Assembly (NCBI RefSeq): GCF_900095135.1
Contig: NZ_LT605205.1
Location: 4,154,001-4,218,000 of the forward strand
Source of the DNA: Proteiniphilum saccharofermentans
GTDB lineage: Bacteria > Bacteroidota > Bacteroidia > Bacteroidales > Dysgonomonadaceae
Reading direction: 5' to 3'
DNA: 64,000 nucleotides
Position numbers and translations under genes: made by a program. This document shows, one piece after another, positions 54,543-63,179 of this stretch. Under the pieces are notes generated by a model. It was not told the origin of the DNA. It ran no database searches and saw nothing but the letters and a program-made list of their open reading frames with translations. Positions within the stretch are counted from its first letter, which is position 1. Each line of letters starts with the position of its first letter.

Positions 54543-55565
54543 ATGTTTAGATTCGGAAATCCGGAATATTTATGGTTGTTCTTCGCCATGCCCCTGTTGC
54601 TGGCGGTATACATCTATCTGAACATCAGGAAGCGTAAGGATGTCCAAAAATTGGGTAATCTCTCCACGCTTAAGATGATGATGCCCGAACTATCCCTGAA
54701 ACGTTCCTACCTGAAATTCTGGTTGATCTTTGCAGCATTATGCGCCGGCATATTTATGATTGCCCGGCCTCAATTCGGCACAAAGGTGGAAACAGTTGAG
54801 AAAGAAGGGATTGAATTGGTAATCGCCATTGACGTATCCAATTCGATGTTGGCTGAAGATGTGTCACCGAATCGACTCGCACGGGCTAAACAGATCCTGT
54901 CGAGACTGATCGACCTGCGCAGGAATGATAAGGTAGCACTGATCGTATTCGCAGGAGAGGCGTATGTACAAATGCCGCTGACATCGGATACCCAGTCGGC
55001 AAAAATTTTCCTCAATACCATCGATCCGAACCTTGTCCCGATACAGGGCACTGCGATTGGGCAGGCAATCAGCCTCGGTATGAGCTGCTTCTCCGGTGAC
55101 CAGGAGATGAGTAAGGCGATGGTGATCATTACCGATGGTGAAGATCATGGGGGAAGTGCCGTCGATATTGCCGCAGAAGCGGCAAAAGCAGGAGTGATGA
55201 TTAATCTGGTCGGGATCGGTTCCCCGGACGGTTCGCCGATACCTGCCACTGAATATGGAAGCAATTTTATGACCGATTCAGAAGGCAATGTAGTGGTTTC
55301 CCGTCTGAATGAACAGATGGCGATGGAGATAGCACAGAGCGGAGGAGGATTTTATGTCCGCGCCGATAATTCAAACAGTGCTGTCCGGGCGTTGGAAACA
55401 CAACTCGATGAGTTGCAGACAGGCAAGACTACCAGCCTCACCTATTCGGAGTATGATGAGAAATTTTCAATGCTCGCCTGGATAATACTTGTGATTCTGG
55501 TATTGGAGATACTTTTTTATGACAAGAAAAATCCGCTGTTCAGGAATGTGAGGGTTTTTAAGTGA
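54543..55565 (+). CDS. batB: BatB: membrane-anchored VWA protein
   Basis: The 340-residue paralogue of BatA has N-terminal helices (about 8-25 and 58-75), a VWA domain with DVSNSM and ITDGEDHGG, and a C-terminal helix (about 312-330, MLAWIILVILVLEIL). MIDAS Ser and Thr positions are kept. The 112-bp gap before it has only low-complexity sequence. It probably assembles with BatA and is acted on by MoxR. Confidence 0.93.
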   Translation: MFRFGNPEYLWLFFAMPLLLAVYIYLNIRKRKDVQKLGNLSTLKMMMPELSLKRSYLKFWLIFAALCAGIFMIARPQFGTKVETVEKEGIELVIAIDVSNSMLAEDVSPNRLARAKQILSRLIDLRRNDKVALIVFAGEAYVQMPLTSDTQSAKIFLNTIDPNLVPIQGTAIGQAISLGMSCFSGDQEMSKAMVIITDGEDHGGSAVDIAAEAAKAGVMINLVGIGSPDGSPIPATEYGSNFMTDSEGNVVVSRLNEQMAMEIAQSGGGFYVRADNSNSAVRALETQLDELQTGKTTSLTYSEYDEKFSMLAWIILVILVLEILFYDKKNPLFRNVRVFK

Positions 55566-55642
55566 AAGGTGGATGTGATGATTTGATAATTAGTAATTGG
55601 TAATTAGCAATTAGTAATTTTTAATCTACAAAGAATAATAGA

Positions 55643-56374
55643 ATGAGCAGGTTTATTATAAGATATATATTGTTTCTTGTGGCGGGGGTGATGCTGCCAA
55701 TAGCTGTCTCCGCACAAAAAGATGTCCGGAAGAACATCCGCAAAGGGAATAAGGAGTACCGGCAGGAAAAATTCTCCGACGCGGTCAAATTCTACGAAAA
55801 TGCGGTGGAAGAAAATGCTGCATCCAAAGAAGCGAATTTTAACCTTGGGAATGCCCTTTACCGGCAGAAAGAGTGGGATCAGGCTATTGAGAAGTATAAC
55901 CATTACACCTCTTTAGAACAGGAAAAACCGGAGGAAGCCTCTGCTGCATGGCATAACATAGGGAATGCGATGCTGCAAAAGAAAGAGTTGCAAGGTTCAA
56001 TGGAGGCCTATAAAATGGCATTGCGATTAAATCCCCAGGATGATGAGGCCCGCTATAACCTGGCAGTGGTACAGAAGATGATCCGGGATGAAGAGGAGCA
56101 GGGCGGCGGAGAACAGGATCAGCAGGAGGATCAGCAGGAACAACAACAAGAACAGCAACAACAGGAACAACAACCGCAACAGAATGACCAGAATCAGGAG
56201 AAACGTGCGGAACAACCCGACCAACCGGAACAGATGTCACGCGATAATGCCCGACAACTGCTTCAGGCGATAGAACAGGATGAAAGAGAGACCCAGGAAA
56301 AGGTCCAACAGATAAAGGCTAAGGAAAGAGAGGAGCAGGCTGAGAATAACAGGAGGAACAATAAGAATTGGTAA
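55643..56374 (+). CDS. batC: BatC: TPR protein with glutamine-rich tail
   Basis: The 243-residue protein has a signal peptide (about 1-25), then three TPR units (about 30-150; NFNLGNALYRQKEWDQAIEKY and similar). A Gln/Glu-rich stretch (about 153-200) is followed by a charged, helical C-terminus. The low-complexity tail is encoded by CAA/CAG/GAA repeats and is likely to vary in length between strains. It is probably a periplasmic scaffold for the BatA/BatB complex. Confidence 0.9.
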   Translation: MSRFIIRYILFLVAGVMLPIAVSAQKDVRKNIRKGNKEYRQEKFSDAVKFYENAVEENAASKEANFNLGNALYRQKEWDQAIEKYNHYTSLEQEKPEEASAAWHNIGNAMLQKKELQGSMEAYKMALRLNPQDDEARYNLAVVQKMIRDEEEQGGGEQDQQEDQQEQQQEQQQQEQQPQQNDQNQEKRAEQPDQPEQMSRDNARQLLQAIEQDERETQEKVQQIKAKEREEQAENNRRNNKNW

Positions 56375-56498
56375 AAAAATAATTGATGAATATGCTAATA
56401 TGCCAAACAACGTTCAACGGAGTGAAGCGTAGTTAATGTGCCAATGAGTCGATATATTGATAAATTAAAAGTGAAGAATGAAAAATGAAATAAGCCCT

Positions 56499-58337
56499 AT
56501 GAAGCGTATCTATATATTTTTTCTTCTTTTCGCTGTGTTGCTTACCGGTGCCGGAAAGGTGTCCGCCCAGGTAACATTCAAGGCTTCTGCTCCGGCGACT
56601 GTGGTTGAAGGGGAGCAGTTCAGGTTGAGCTATATCCTGAACAAGGAAGGGAAGGATATTCGCCTTCCGGAGATTCCCGATTTTGATGTATTGTTCGGTC
56701 CCAGTATATCCACCAGCTTCAGCCAACGGACGGTGAACGGCAAAACCACCTCTGAGAGTTCGGTTACTTATACCTATATCCTGATGGCAAAAAAAACGGG
56801 AACATTCACTATCCCCTCTGCCTCTATCAGGGTAGATGGGAGTAATTATGAATCCAATTCACTGCAAATAAAAGTGCTTCCTCCCGATGAATCATCATCG
56901 CAAGAGCCTGCCGCCGGCGGGGGAAGGGGTGAGGATCGCTCTTCCGGCACAGGGACTGCGACTGTCTCAGCCGATGATGCATTTATCAGGGCTATTGTCT
57001 CCAAGAACGACCCTTATGAACAGGAGGGATTCACTGTTACATTCCGGCTCTATACTATATTGAATCCGATCAATTACGGGAAAATACAGTTTCCCGAATT
57101 CGAAGGTTTTATGGTAGAAGAGATCGATCTACCGGCGAATCAGCAACTACAACTGGAGCGGTATAACGGAAGAAACTATTATACGGCCGATCTTCGTAAA
57201 ACATTGCTGTTCCCTCAGCGGTCAGGACAGATCTCTATCCCGCGCGGAAGCCTGGAGATGGTCTTTTCTGTTCCGTCAGGGAGGAGGGTTTCCACCTTCT
57301 TCGGCACCCAGGAGGTGATGGTGGATGTAAAAAAAGAGTTGATCACCAATCCTTTGTCAATCAACGTAAAACCCCTCCCGGCCAACAGGCCTCCCAGCTA
57401 CGCCAATGCGGTAGGTACTTTCACATTGAAATCCGGGATCAATTCTACAGCAGTAAAAGCCAATGAGGCGATCACCATTACATTGGAAATATCCGGGACA
57501 GGAAATATGAAACTGATCCGGAATCCTGAAATAGAATTCCCCAATAATTTTGAAGTATATGATCCTACAGTTACAAACTCCCTGAATGTAACTACTAACG
57601 GATTAACCGGAATCAGGAAGATAGAATATATGGCTATCCCCCGTTACGAAGGATCCTATACCCTACCTGCAGTAGAATTTACCTATTTTGACCCGGGCAA
57701 AAACAGGTACGAAACACTCACAGCACCGGAACAGAATTTGCAGATAGCAAAAGGAGATCCGGGTAGTAGTACGACCAGCACTTTTGTGAATCGCCAGGAG
57801 GTAAAGGTGGAACAGGATATACGCTTCTTGAAGACCGGTGAACCATCCTATCTTTCCGCCACAACCTTCTTCGTCGGCTCATTAAATTACTGGTTATGGT
57901 ACCTGATCCCTCTACTGGTACTGATTGTGCTTTATATAATAAACCGGAAGCAGGCACGGGAAAATGCCAATGTGGCGTTGATGCGCACCCGGAAAGCGAA
58001 TAAAATGGCTATCAAGAGGTTAAAAACAGCCAATAGGTATCTGAAAGAACAGGATAAAGAGCATTTTTATGATGAGGTGTTACGTGCAATATGGGGGTAC
58101 TTCAGCGATAAACTTTCCATTCCGGTGGCACGCCTGTCAAAAAACAATATAGAAGAAGAACTGTCACGAAAAGGCATCAGTGAACAGGTGGCGGGTAAGT
58201 TTATTGAAATCCTCGACACCTGCGAATTTGCACGGTATGCCCCTGCCGAAAGTAACGCCGAGATGGACCGTATCTACAACGATACGATGAAAGCGATTGA
58301 AGAGATGGAAAACAAACTACGGAAAGCGGGAAAATAA
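56499..58337 (+). CDS. batD: BatD: large membrane protein with periplasmic beta domains
   Basis: From the ATG at 56499 it has 612 residues with a good signal peptide (MKRIYIFFLLFAVLLTGAGK). An in-frame ATG at 56478 would add seven residues. Periplasmic beta-sandwich repeats follow (ASAPATVVEGEQFRLSYIL and later VKANEAITITLEISGTG). One helix lies near residues 462-482 (WLWYLIPLLVLIVLYII). The cytoplasmic helical domain at the end (about 490-610) resembles that of the 52371 gene. The order batA-batB-batC-batD-batE is complete here. Confidence 0.91.
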   Translation: MKRIYIFFLLFAVLLTGAGKVSAQVTFKASAPATVVEGEQFRLSYILNKEGKDIRLPEIPDFDVLFGPSISTSFSQRTVNGKTTSESSVTYTYILMAKKTGTFTIPSASIRVDGSNYESNSLQIKVLPPDESSSQEPAAGGGRGEDRSSGTGTATVSADDAFIRAIVSKNDPYEQEGFTVTFRLYTILNPINYGKIQFPEFEGFMVEEIDLPANQQLQLERYNGRNYYTADLRKTLLFPQRSGQISIPRGSLEMVFSVPSGRRVSTFFGTQEVMVDVKKELITNPLSINVKPLPANRPPSYANAVGTFTLKSGINSTAVKANEAITITLEISGTGNMKLIRNPEIEFPNNFEVYDPTVTNSLNVTTNGLTGIRKIEYMAIPRYEGSYTLPAVEFTYFDPGKNRYETLTAPEQNLQIAKGDPGSSTTSTFVNRQEVKVEQDIRFLKTGEPSYLSATTFFVGSLNYWLWYLIPLLVLIVLYIINRKQARENANVALMRTRKANKMAIKRLKTANRYLKEQDKEHFYDEVLRAIWGYFSDKLSIPVARLSKNNIEEELSRKGISEQVAGKFIEILDTCEFARYAPAESNAEMDRIYNDTMKAIEEMENKLRKAGK

Positions 58338-58402
58338 TGTGATGATGTAATGATTTGTTGATGAGCTGACGCCCGGTTATAATCAGCTAATCAGCAAATT
58401 AG

Positions 58403-58434
58403 TTAATCAGTTAATCAGTTAATCAGTTAATCAG
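58403..58434. repeat. Tandem 8-bp repeat TTAATCAG, four perfect units
   Basis: Four exact copies are preceded by decayed ones (TAATCAGC) from about 58379. They lie in the gap between batD and batE, ending 22 bp before batE. Unit number may vary by slippage. Confidence 0.9.
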
Positions 58435-58456
58435 TTAATTTGCAAATCGAAATGAT

Positions 58457-59350
58457 ATGGTACGGAATATATTCAATTTCATTAGGCGTTTTCCACGCTC
58501 GGCAAAACAAAGAAATTTGATAACGAAAACGTTAATTTTTATATTGACCCTATATTGTGGCGTGGAGATGGTGTCGGGACAAGAGATAGTCGGCGATACG
58601 GTCCCGAATCCGGCCAATACAGCAGTAGAACTATCTGCACCGGCATCTCAAGATATGCCGGAGGCTGCCGCCCAGGCATATCGCAGCCAGAACTATAAAG
58701 AGAGTATAGCGCTTTATGAAGAACTTATTGCGCAGGGAATGGCTGACGACAAAGTATCAGCACAACTCTATTACAATCTGGGTAATGCCTACTTTCGGGA
58801 TAACCAACTGGGAAAAGCAATCCTCTGTTACGAAAGGGCATTGCTCCTTGATCCGGGTGATGGTGATATCCGGCATAATCTCCGGTTTGCACAGAATCGT
58901 ACCGTAGACCGTATCGACACAGCAGCCAATCTCTTTCTTACCAACTGGTTCAGAGGTATAAGGAATGTGTTCAGTTCCAACCAGTGGGCTATCACAGGTA
59001 TTATACTCTTTATCCTGTTCCTGGCTTGTGTGGCTGTTTATCTTTTCATACGCCTGCTCTGGGCAAGGAAGACTGCTTTTTATACAGGTATCGTAATTCT
59101 TCTATTGATGATTGGGGCAAATATTTTTGCATTTAGCCAAAAAAGTGAGCGTACACGCAAGGACTCCGCCATCGTAATGGTAGGGGCTGCTGCAGTCAAT
59201 GCTTCGCCCGACACCAATAGTAATCAACTTTTTGAATTGCATGAAGGCACGAAAGTAAAAATCAGAAATAGGGATGGCAATTGGTTTGAAATTCAGATTT
59301 CCGACGGCAGCATAGGTTGGATTCGCCAACAGGATGTGGACGTAATATAG
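58457..59350 (+). CDS. batE: BatE: TPR-SH3 membrane protein
   Basis: The 297-residue protein has a signal or anchor helix (about 23-40) and TPR units at about 70-150 (LYYNLGNAYFRDNQLGKAI). Two membrane helices (about 176-200 and 212-232) follow, then a C-terminal bacterial SH3 domain (about 240-297; ELHEGTKVKIRNRDGNWFEI, SIGWIRQQDV). SH3 domains of this kind often bind peptidoglycan or peptides in the periplasm. It ends the bat series. Confidence 0.9.
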   Translation: MVRNIFNFIRRFPRSAKQRNLITKTLIFILTLYCGVEMVSGQEIVGDTVPNPANTAVELSAPASQDMPEAAAQAYRSQNYKESIALYEELIAQGMADDKVSAQLYYNLGNAYFRDNQLGKAILCYERALLLDPGDGDIRHNLRFAQNRTVDRIDTAANLFLTNWFRGIRNVFSSNQWAITGIILFILFLACVAVYLFIRLLWARKTAFYTGIVILLLMIGANIFAFSQKSERTRKDSAIVMVGAAAVNASPDTNSNQLFELHEGTKVKIRNRDGNWFEIQISDGSIGWIRQQDVDVI

Positions 59351-59451
59351 TGGAAAGGAGCCTGGGTGGTTAGGTGGGATGAGAATTGAAAGTCGAAAAT
59401 GGAAAATAGATTGATATGGAACTTTGAATCTTGAATTTGAAATTTAAAAAT

Positions 59452-60150
59452 ATGAAAGATTTTATAGAAGGGCTACTTCCCGCGGAACGCGATCTCTTTT
59501 TTGCCATGAATGGCAGCGATTCGCTGTTTCTGGATAATGTGATGTGGACAATCAGTGGCCGGTTCATCTGGATTCCGGTATTCCTTTTCATCCCCTTCAT
59601 CTTTTTTTACCGTGCACGCCGTAACGAAGCGATTTTAGTCTCCCTCTTCCTCATCCTTGTATTTGTTGCCACAGACCAGATCTCATCCTCCTTTTTCAAA
59701 CCCTTCTTTGAACGCTTTCGGCCTACCCATCATCCCGACTTCAGGGATATGGTAGACATTATGAACGGCTACAGGGGCGGCAGATATGGCTTTATTTCAG
59801 GACATGCTACCAACAGTTTTGGATTGGCCGTGTTTCTTTCGTTAGTGTTCCGGAACCCTTTAGTGACATTCAGCACACTGCTATGGGCTACAATTAACAG
59901 TTATACCCGTATCTACCTGGGTGTACATTTTATTTCGGATATCCTGGCCGGAATGATTGTAGGGACGTTTGTCGCCTTACTCTTATATGCGATCTATGCA
60001 GCGTTGAGAAAAGCCATTATCCACCCGCCACTATCCCGGAGGGTGAGTGCTTACGGTAAGAAAGAGGGTACAACACTAGCCGCTTTCGTCATCTTATATC
60101 TGGCCATTATTACTATTTTTAGTCCTTTTTTAGCAACTTTACCCCATTGA
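59452..60150 (+). CDS. PAP2-family membrane phosphatase
   Basis: The 232-residue protein starts at the ATG at 59452; a TTG seven codons earlier lies in intergenic words. The three phosphatase motifs are present: K-x6-RP in FKPFFERFRP, SGH in ISGHATNSFG, and R-x5-H-x3-D in RIYLGVHFISD. About six helices are predicted. These enzymes dephosphorylate lipid pyrophosphates such as undecaprenyl pyrophosphate, or lipid A precursors. The substrate here is not determined. It follows batE by 101 bp and may be co-transcribed. Confidence 0.9.
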   Translation: MKDFIEGLLPAERDLFFAMNGSDSLFLDNVMWTISGRFIWIPVFLFIPFIFFYRARRNEAILVSLFLILVFVATDQISSSFFKPFFERFRPTHHPDFRDMVDIMNGYRGGRYGFISGHATNSFGLAVFLSLVFRNPLVTFSTLLWATINSYTRIYLGVHFISDILAGMIVGTFVALLLYAIYAALRKAIIHPPLSRRVSAYGKKEGTTLAAFVILYLAIITIFSPFLATLPH

Positions 60151-60285
60151 AGATGTTATAAGAATAAGGACAGGATATTTTCGCAAAGATTTTAATACAA
60201 AAAATTTGCTTTCTCTGTTTTTTTGTGTATGTTTATGGCAGAAATAGATTACCAAATGTATTATTAATATAAAAAATAAAAAGCC

Positions 60286-60576
60286 ATGGCAAGAACAATC
60301 ACTTTTAACGAGTTAAGAGAACTGAAAGACAAACTGCCTGACGGTAGTATCCACCGGATAGCCGAGGAATTGGATATGAAACCCGAAACCGTGAGGAATT
60401 ATTTTGGTGGATACAACTACAAGGAAGGCAGAAGTGTGGGAATACATATTGAACCAGGGCCCAATGGCGGCATTGTGGTGCTTGATGATACTACCATCTT
60501 TGACAAGGCACTGAGCATTCTCGGCCTTAAGGATTATCCCGAACCCGACTCGGTAGAAACAGAAGAGGTAGAATAA
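60286..60576 (+). CDS. Small conserved Bacteroidales protein with HTH-like start
   Basis: The 96-residue protein begins with a helical segment that reads like a helix-turn-helix (LPDGSIHRIAEELDMKPETVRNYFGG, residues 16-41). A short beta-rich part follows (SVGIHIEPGPNGGIVVLDD) with a helical, acidic C-terminus. The HTH-like part suggests DNA binding; the rest has no match I know. It stands alone, with 135 bp upstream and its own terminator. I do not assign a function. Confidence 0.8.
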   Translation: MARTITFNELRELKDKLPDGSIHRIAEELDMKPETVRNYFGGYNYKEGRSVGIHIEPGPNGGIVVLDDTTIFDKALSILGLKDYPEPDSVETEEVE

Positions 60577-60582
60577 AATGTA

Positions 60583-60625
60583 AACCCATTATTGATCACT
60601 TACCGGTGCAATATTGGGTTTTTTT
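60583..60625 (+). terminator. Intrinsic terminator after the small HTH-like gene
   Basis: AACCCATTATTG (60583-60594) pairs with CAATATTGGGTT (60609-60620) except for one central pair, and a T-run follows. Confidence 0.85.
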
Positions 60626-60692
60626 ATCTTTAGATTATTAACACAGGTATTTGTGGGAATTGACATCCTTGAATACCTAAAACGATGACAGT

Positions 60693-61838
60693 ATGGGAAA
60701 GGATAAAAAAGACAGCAGTTCATACGACGAAAAGCTGGTTACCGTTGCCATCCATACGTATGATAAAGCGCATATATTAAAATCAATCCTTGAGTCAGAA
60801 GGAATTCCGGCGGTCATTCACGGTATAAAATTGATCGATCCGGTAATCCCTGGCAATGTGCGGGTACGGATCAATGAGAGCGACCTCCCCAGAGCACTAC
60901 AAATTATTGAAGATGTCGATTTCTCATCGGGTATGGAAAGTGAGAATCAGAAAAAAACAAAGAAGGAGATTCTCATTCCAGTGGATTTTTCCGATTATTC
61001 GCTGGTTGCATGTGAATTCGGGTTTCGGCTGGCACGTGATATGGATTGTAAAGTAAAATTACTTCACGCATTCTTTACTCCCTTTTATCCTGCATCAGTT
61101 CCTTTTGGAGATACTTTCACCCTACAGACAACCGACAAAGATCTGTTTCAGGATGTTAGAAACAGGACAGAGAGAGAGATGCAGAATCTGGTAGAGAAGA
61201 TTGAAAACAGGATTGCTTCCGGTGCCATACCCCAGATATCCTACAGTACTGCCCTGGTGGAAGGACTACCTGAAGAGGAGATCATCACTTATTCCAAAAA
61301 GATACGTCCGACTGCCATAGTAATGGGTACCAGAGGAAAAAATGCCAAGGAACTGGATCTTATCGGCAGCGTGACTGCAGAAGTGATGGAGGGCTGCAGG
61401 ACACCTGTTTTTGCAATTCCTGAAGGAGCTAAGATAAGAAGTATTTCAGAAATGAAAACCATTGTCTTTCTTACCAACTTCCAGGAACGTGAGTTCAAGG
61501 CGTTCGATATCATGATGAAATTTTTGAAACCCTATCCGGTAAAAGTCTATCTGGCACATATTGCCAAGAAGGAGGATGTGTGGAACGAAATCAAGTTATC
61601 GGGAGTACAAAAGCGTTTTTCCGACCTTTATCCACATTTGCAGATCGAATATAAACTGATCGACCAGAATGAGGGACTGGAGGTAACACTCGATAAATTC
61701 GCGGAGACAAATAATGTTGATATGATATCCCTATCGAGTTCACGCCGCAATATCTTTGCAAGGATATTCAACCCCGGAATCGCGAGGAGAATGATATTCC
61801 ATTCCGATACACCACTACTGGTGATCAAGGGGATGTAA
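60693..61838 (+). CDS. DUF2007 domain fused to two universal stress protein domains
   Basis: The 381-residue protein starts with a DUF2007-like (PII-like, putative signalling) domain at about 15-80 (AIHTYDKAHILKSILESEGIPAV). Two USP domains follow at about 88-240 and 245-381. The first keeps the ATP motif G-x2-G-x9-G-S (GTRGKNAKELDLIGS). The second has SLSSSRRNIFARIFNPG in place of it and probably does not bind ATP the same way. No membrane segment is present. The fusion suggests that a signal sensed by DUF2007 is passed to the USP pair. Its ligand and targets are unknown. Confidence 0.88.
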   Translation: MGKDKKDSSSYDEKLVTVAIHTYDKAHILKSILESEGIPAVIHGIKLIDPVIPGNVRVRINESDLPRALQIIEDVDFSSGMESENQKKTKKEILIPVDFSDYSLVACEFGFRLARDMDCKVKLLHAFFTPFYPASVPFGDTFTLQTTDKDLFQDVRNRTEREMQNLVEKIENRIASGAIPQISYSTALVEGLPEEEIITYSKKIRPTAIVMGTRGKNAKELDLIGSVTAEVMEGCRTPVFAIPEGAKIRSISEMKTIVFLTNFQEREFKAFDIMMKFLKPYPVKVYLAHIAKKEDVWNEIKLSGVQKRFSDLYPHLQIEYKLIDQNEGLEVTLDKFAETNNVDMISLSSSRRNIFARIFNPGIARRMIFHSDTPLLVIKGM

Positions 61839-61844
61839 GTAACC

Positions 61845-61879
61845 AAAAAAGGGTTCCTCGTACTGAAGAACCCTTTTTT
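61845..61879. terminator. Bidirectional terminator between the USP gene and the Skp gene
   Basis: AAAAAAGGGTTC and GAACCCTTTTTT form a perfect 12-bp stem with an 11-nt loop. It lies between convergent genes and can serve both strands. Confidence 0.93.
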
Positions 61880-61904
61880 AGGCTATTTACCTTATCTAAC
61901 CTTA

Positions 61905-62411
61905 TCAGATACCCAATTTCGTTTTTACCTGTGCCGTAACATCCACAGCCGAAGGGGTAAAATAAACGATGGGAGATTGCATGGCAGAGATGTCGTAAAC
62001 GAACGAATATTTGTTCTCATCTCCTACTGCCTTGATAGCATCAAATATCTTTTTATTTACGGGTTCGAGCAGTTTCTGCTGTAGTTGCTGCAATTCCTGT
62101 TGGCCATTCTGCATATAAGTCTGATATCTCTCATACAACTGGGTTATTTGCTTTTGCTGGTCTTGCTTTCCTGCATCTGATGCAGCCGGATTTTTCTCAA
62201 ACTCTTCCTGTTTCTTTGAGAATTCATCTTCTAACGCCTGGAGGTTTTTTCTAATCTCTTCCTGTTTGCCGGAAAGTTGGGTCTCAATACCGGAGAGTTC
62301 GGGCATAGCAGCAAAAATCTCCTGTACATTCACGGTGGCGATTTTCACTTCTTGTGCCATGGCCGCCAAAGGAGCCAAAGCAATAAACAAAATCAATAAT
62401 TTCTTTAACAT
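61905..62411 (-). CDS. Skp/OmpH-family periplasmic chaperone
   Basis: The 168-residue protein has a signal peptide (MLKKLLILFIALAPLAAMAQ), a short beta part (KIATVNVQEIFAAMPEL) and long coiled-coil arms rich in Gln, Glu and Lys (about 45-125). The C-terminal beta strand segment (YSFVYDISAM, SAVDVTAQVKTKLGI) closes the body of the trimer. Skp holds unfolded outer-membrane proteins on their way to BamA. It is the second of two adjacent paralogues, 67 bp after the first. Confidence 0.92.
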   Translation of the reverse strand: MLKKLLILFIALAPLAAMAQEVKIATVNVQEIFAAMPELSGIETQLSGKQEEIRKNLQALEDEFSKKQEEFEKNPAASDAGKQDQQKQITQLYERYQTYMQNGQQELQQLQQKLLEPVNKKIFDAIKAVGDENKYSFVYDISAMQSPIVYFTPSAVDVTAQVKTKLGI

Positions 62412-62478
62412 GATTACTATTTCTATTTTTTAGTTGGTAATTCGATAAAAAATCGGTTACAAAGATAATCTATTTATT

Positions 62479-62991
62479 TTAATAACCTAACCTTGAGAGT
62501 ACCTGATCACTGATATCGATACTGGGGGAAGCAAAAATGATCGATGTAGCTGAAGCCCTGTCCACTACGATAGTATATCCCGATTCTGTAGAAACTGCTT
62601 TCACAGCCTCATAGATATCATCCTGTATAGGCTTGATAAGCTCTTCCTGTTTTTTGAATAACTCACCCTGTGGCCCGAAATATTTATTTCTGAGTTCCTG
62701 AATAGCATTTTCTTTTGCCACAATTTCGTTTTCCCGTTTCGTTTTTTCATTTCCGCGCAGGGTTGCTAAATCAGCTTGGTATTTCTTATACATGGCATCG
62801 ACAGTCTCCACCTCTTTATCTATCTCACTCTGCCACTGCGTTGAGAAAGACTCAAGCTGCTTGTTTGCACTTTCATAAGAAGGAATTCTCTTCAGAATAT
62901 ACTCCATATCGATCAGTGCATACTTCTGGGCATAAGTGTTCCCCACTGCTAACGCCATAAATATTCCTATTAAAAAAAATATTTTCTTCAT
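62479..62991 (-). CDS. Skp/OmpH-family periplasmic chaperone
   Basis: The start is the ATG at 62991 (MKKIFFLIGIFMALAVGNTYAQ, a clear signal peptide); a frame to 63015 adds eight unlikely residues. The mature protein has KYALIDMEYILKRIPSYE, then coiled-coil arms (about 45-120) and the end VDRASATSIIFASPSIDISDQVLSRLGY. It lies between bamA and the second Skp gene in the order bamA-skp-skp common in Bacteroidota. Confidence 0.92.
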   Translation of the reverse strand: MKKIFFLIGIFMALAVGNTYAQKYALIDMEYILKRIPSYESANKQLESFSTQWQSEIDKEVETVDAMYKKYQADLATLRGNEKTKRENEIVAKENAIQELRNKYFGPQGELFKKQEELIKPIQDDIYEAVKAVSTESGYTIVVDRASATSIIFASPSIDISDQVLSRLGY

Positions 62992-63179
62992 ATGATTCTG
63001 TTTTTTATTCCACATTCCAAATCTCAGATCTCAAATCCAATCTCTATGTTCTTTTCTAAAGACGGTCTTATAGATGAAACGTTTACAGGTATCTTAATAA
63101 ATTATGTTAAACGCCGCCATGTCATACCGGGTTTCAACAAGCCTTTCAGCTATTTTATCCCAATCCTTCAGGTAGCCGG

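Noticed and set aside
58379-58440. CRISPR-like array from the repeated TTAATCAG units.
   Set aside because: Units are 8 bp and contiguous with no spacers, and no cas gene is present.
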